Notes under the pieces: model-generated
What the model was told of the DNA's origin: nothing
The model's input: the letters and a program-made list of their open reading frames with translations, nothing else
Database searches by the model: none
Position numbers and translations under genes: made by a program
Assembly: GCA_934254585.1 (NCBI GenBank)
Contig: CAKQLF010000004.1
Location: 70,017-134,016, forward strand
DNA from: an uncultured Alphaproteobacteria bacterium
GTDB taxonomy: Bacteria; Pseudomonadota; Alphaproteobacteria; RF32; CAG-239
Direction: 5' to 3'
Length of the DNA: 64,000 bases
Part shown: positions 62,168-64,000 of the stretch, in pieces
Position numbering within the stretch: the first letter of the stretch is position 1
Layout of the letters: the number at the start of each line of letters is the position of its first letter

Positions 62168-62971
62168 TCATTCAAATTCAATTACAACAATTTCCGGTTT
62201 ACAATTAAAGCGAATCGGAATCATACTGGTTCCAAGTCCTTTAGAAACAATCATTTTTACTCCATTCTCGTCAAAAAAACCTTCGGCAAACCGCCGTCCG
62301 TAATCGGAAGGAACAAGTAACGCTCCTATAAATGGAACTTTAACTTGTCCGCCGTGAGTGTGTCCGGCAAGCACCAAATTTACAGAGTCTGTTATCTCGG
62401 GGAAAATATCCGGTGTATGGGTTAAGAGAATACGGGGTTTAGGTGTGTTGTTTAAGGCTTTTTCAGAATCCGCAATTCTGGTTGATTTATCTGCGACTCC
62501 GGCAATTGTAATTTGCTTGTTGTTATAATTAATAATGCGATTCTGGTTTTCCAAAATGGTGATTCCGGCATTTTGCAAGGCCTTTTTTGTTTTGGAACCA
62601 TTGATATACCAGTCATGATTACCCAATACGCCCACAACACCGTATGGAGCGGTCAAGTTGCCCAATTCAGCTGCGATTCGCTCCGGTGGCATAGTGCTTT
62701 GTTCGGTATGCCCGTTTAGATAATCTCCTCCCAAAAGAATTAAGTCGCCTTTTTGCTCTTTAATTATTTTCACGATTCGTTTTAGTCTTTTAATATCTTT
62801 TTTCCCGATATGAAAATCAGAAGCAAAAACGATTCGCAATCCGGAAAGTTGTTGGTCATTCAGATGATAATGCTTAATTTCCACTAGATTAGGCTCAAGC
62901 TTAAAAGCCCAAAACAGACAAGCAAAACTAAATATTAAAAAAGATAAAAATATTAACACTTTTATAGACAT
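62168..62971 (-). CDS. Membrane-anchored metallophosphoesterase (YkuE/YaeI type)
   Basis: 267 residues. N-terminal membrane helix (about 3-22), then calcineurin-like motifs: ASDFHIGKK, LLGGDYLNGH, VGVLGNHDWYI, LLTHTPD, VLAGHTHGGQVKVP. End motif SKGLGTSMIPIRFNCKPEIVVIE. This pattern fits the YkuE/YaeI subfamily, whose members include phosphodiesterases acting on UDP-diacylglucosamine or other lipids. Substrate not assignable here. Convergent with the 61533 gene. Confidence 0.9.
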   Translation of the reverse strand: MSIKVLIFLSFLIFSFACLFWAFKLEPNLVEIKHYHLNDQQLSGLRIVFASDFHIGKKDIKRLKRIVKIIKEQKGDLILLGGDYLNGHTEQSTMPPERIAAELGNLTAPYGVVGVLGNHDWYINGSKTKKALQNAGITILENQNRIINYNNKQITIAGVADKSTRIADSEKALNNTPKPRILLTHTPDIFPEITDSVNLVLAGHTHGGQVKVPFIGALLVPSDYGRRFAEGFFDENGVKMIVSKGLGTSMIPIRFNCKPEIVVIEFE

Positions 62972-62999
62972 ATCAAACTCTTAGCATAATAAAAATAAA

Positions 63000-63025
63000 G
63001 TCCCGTCAAAGGCGAGACTTTATAA
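63000..63025 (-). terminator. Probable infC terminator
   Basis: Minus-strand stem AAAGTC / GACTTT with additional pairing, followed by ATTTTTATT. Confidence 0.6.
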
Positions 63026-63038
63026 AAACAGACATCAG

Positions 63039-63572
63039 TTATTTTGTTGGAGCAACAACCATTGTCATTTGTCGACCTTCCAACTTCATTTCCGAATCGA
63101 TTCGGCAAAAACCTTCTAAATCTTCAACCAATTGCGAGAGAATTTTTTTACCCATATCATTGGCACTAAGTTCGCGCCCTTTAAAGCGCATAGTGAATTT
63201 AACTTTATTTCCTTGTTCCAAAAATTTTTTAGCTTGTTTCACTTTTACTTCATAATCGTGAGTCTCAATCATCGGACGGAGTTTAAGTTCTTTAATTTCC
63301 ACAACTTTTTGATTTTTCTTGGCTTCATTTTTTCTTTTTTGTTGTTCATATCTATATTTTCCGAAGTCCAAAATCTTACAAACCGGCGGAGTGGCTTGCG
63401 GTGATATTTCAATTAAATCCAAACCTTCTTCTTCAGCCAAAGCCAATGCTTCACGAATCGAAACAACGCCGCGGTTTTCATTATTGGCATCAATCAAGCG
63501 AACCTGTTTAGCTTTAATATTTTCATTAATGTTTGGTCCGTCATCATCATTATGTAATTGAGTTTCGCTCAT
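63039..63572 (-). CDS. infC: Translation initiation factor IF-3
   Basis: 177 residues, normal length. N-domain NENIKAKQVRLIDANNENRGVVSIREALALAEEEGLDLIEISP, linker, and C-domain VKEIKELKLRPMIETHDYEVKVKQAKKFLEQGNKVKFTMRFKGRE. ATG start here, unlike the AUU of E. coli, so the classical start-codon autoregulation is not evident. No rpmI or rplT follows; they are not in the window downstream of it. Confidence 0.97.
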   Translation of the reverse strand: MSETQLHNDDDGPNINENIKAKQVRLIDANNENRGVVSIREALALAEEEGLDLIEISPQATPPVCKILDFGKYRYEQQKRKNEAKKNQKVVEIKELKLRPMIETHDYEVKVKQAKKFLEQGNKVKFTMRFKGRELSANDMGKKILSQLVEDLEGFCRIDSEMKLEGRQMTMVVAPTK

Positions 63573-64000
63573 TTAGAATCCTTATTCCTCCAAAAGTTAT
63601 AATTTACAACTGATATAATATAGAACATTACAGCAGAATCAAGAATAAAAACGATTCTGTTTTAATATTTTATGCGTGTTGCGGTTACATTTCCGAATCT
63701 ATGATGCGCAAATATTCAAAAAATCATTTTAAGTTATATGCAGATGGGCTTTATGTTGCCATATATATAATAAGTGTAAAATAAATACCGCTAAAAAATA
63801 AGAATAAAATATTTTTAAAAAAAGTTGTCTTGAAAGTGTGTTTGTGGATAAAATATATAACATTTTGTATTTACAAATAAATGTCATATTGAAAATTACG
63901 GTAAAGAGAATAAAATAAGTTTGTTTCAAAAAAAAATGAAAAAAATGAAAAAAATGTGTTGACTTTGGAAAAGGATTATTCTATACAGTCAATCACCGGC
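63573..64000. other. AT-rich intergenic region at the right edge
   Basis: About 390 bases with no convincing gene. A minus-strand frame at 63729-63929 is AT-driven and lacks a Shine-Dalgarno sequence. A short A-rich tandem (AAAAAAATG three times) lies at about 63931-63957, just before the promoter at 63959. Confidence 0.5.
63959..63987 (+). promoter_or_regulatory. Strong promoter at the right edge
   Basis: TTGACT (63959-63964), 17-base spacer, TATACA (63982-63987). It points to a gene or RNA operon beyond the window. Confidence 0.6.

Noticed and set aside
63729..63929. Minus-strand frame of 66 residues
   Set aside because: Very AT-rich intergenic DNA, no Shine-Dalgarno sequence, Phe/Ile/Leu-biased composition typical of chance frames.

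Overview
The window reads as the chromosome of an AT-rich, Gram-negative alphaproteobacterium, probably an uncultured, anaerobic or microaerobic, host- or gut-associated lineage. The evidence is LPS genes (kdsD, an lptC-lptA fusion, lptB), the mrp / hflK-hflC-degP block, a class III (oxygen-sensitive) ribonucleotide reductase, a membrane pyrophosphatase, and a dispersed family of prepilin-like proteins sharing a near-identical SMIEMLGVLAI segment. Placement is by gene content and recall of families; no search was possible.

Layout. (1) 1-14390: a plus-strand type IV secretion (VirB-like) operon: an unknown gene cut by the window edge, VirB8-like, a small VirB7-like lipoprotein, a second VirB8-like, VirB9-like with a C-terminal SPOR domain, a 1375-residue membrane-anchored repeat protein, a 1414-residue VirB10-like protein carrying the same repeat, and a VirB11 ATPase. 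(2) 14401-17533: engB-yidC-yidD-rnpA-rpmH on the minus strand, then a BI-1 family protein and a methyltransferase. (3) 19290-22560: an accessory minus-strand island with a Q/N-rich protein, five small or medium membrane proteins, a decayed duplicate and an orphan frame; three of the small proteins share a C-terminal C-x3-G-x5-C motif. (4) 22560-23635, 35559-36640 and 42980-44174: three prepilin-like genes, each preceded by a 57-bp palindromic element in the same reading frame. (5) 23658-35491: mrp, hflKC-degP-holC, kdsD-lptCA-lptB-hpf-ptsN, gyrB. (6) 36638-39712: nrdG, a separate 70-residue glycyl-radical ORF and nrdD, behind two NrdR boxes. (7) 40196-42978: a TolC-like lipoprotein divergent from a third VirB8-like gene. 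(8) 44232-64000: marC, membrane pyrophosphatase, ankyrin protein, tRNA-Arg, rpmB, pfkA, rpsU, ychF, ligA, truB-rpsO-pnp, a metallophosphoesterase and infC, interspersed with lineage-specific genes that lack Shine-Dalgarno sequences but have strong, very similar promoters.

The best candidate for an undescribed system is the secretion machine at 1-14390. The VirB10 role appears divided between two giant proteins built of a shared roughly 17-residue G-x-V-x-x-x-G-x-V-x-D repeat: the first has the inner-membrane anchor and no VirB10 core, the second has a signal peptide and the VirB10 core. VirB9 has gained a peptidoglycan-binding type domain. Second are the prepilin cassettes with translated palindromes and attenuator-like leaders. 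Third is the C-x3-G-x5-C small-protein family.
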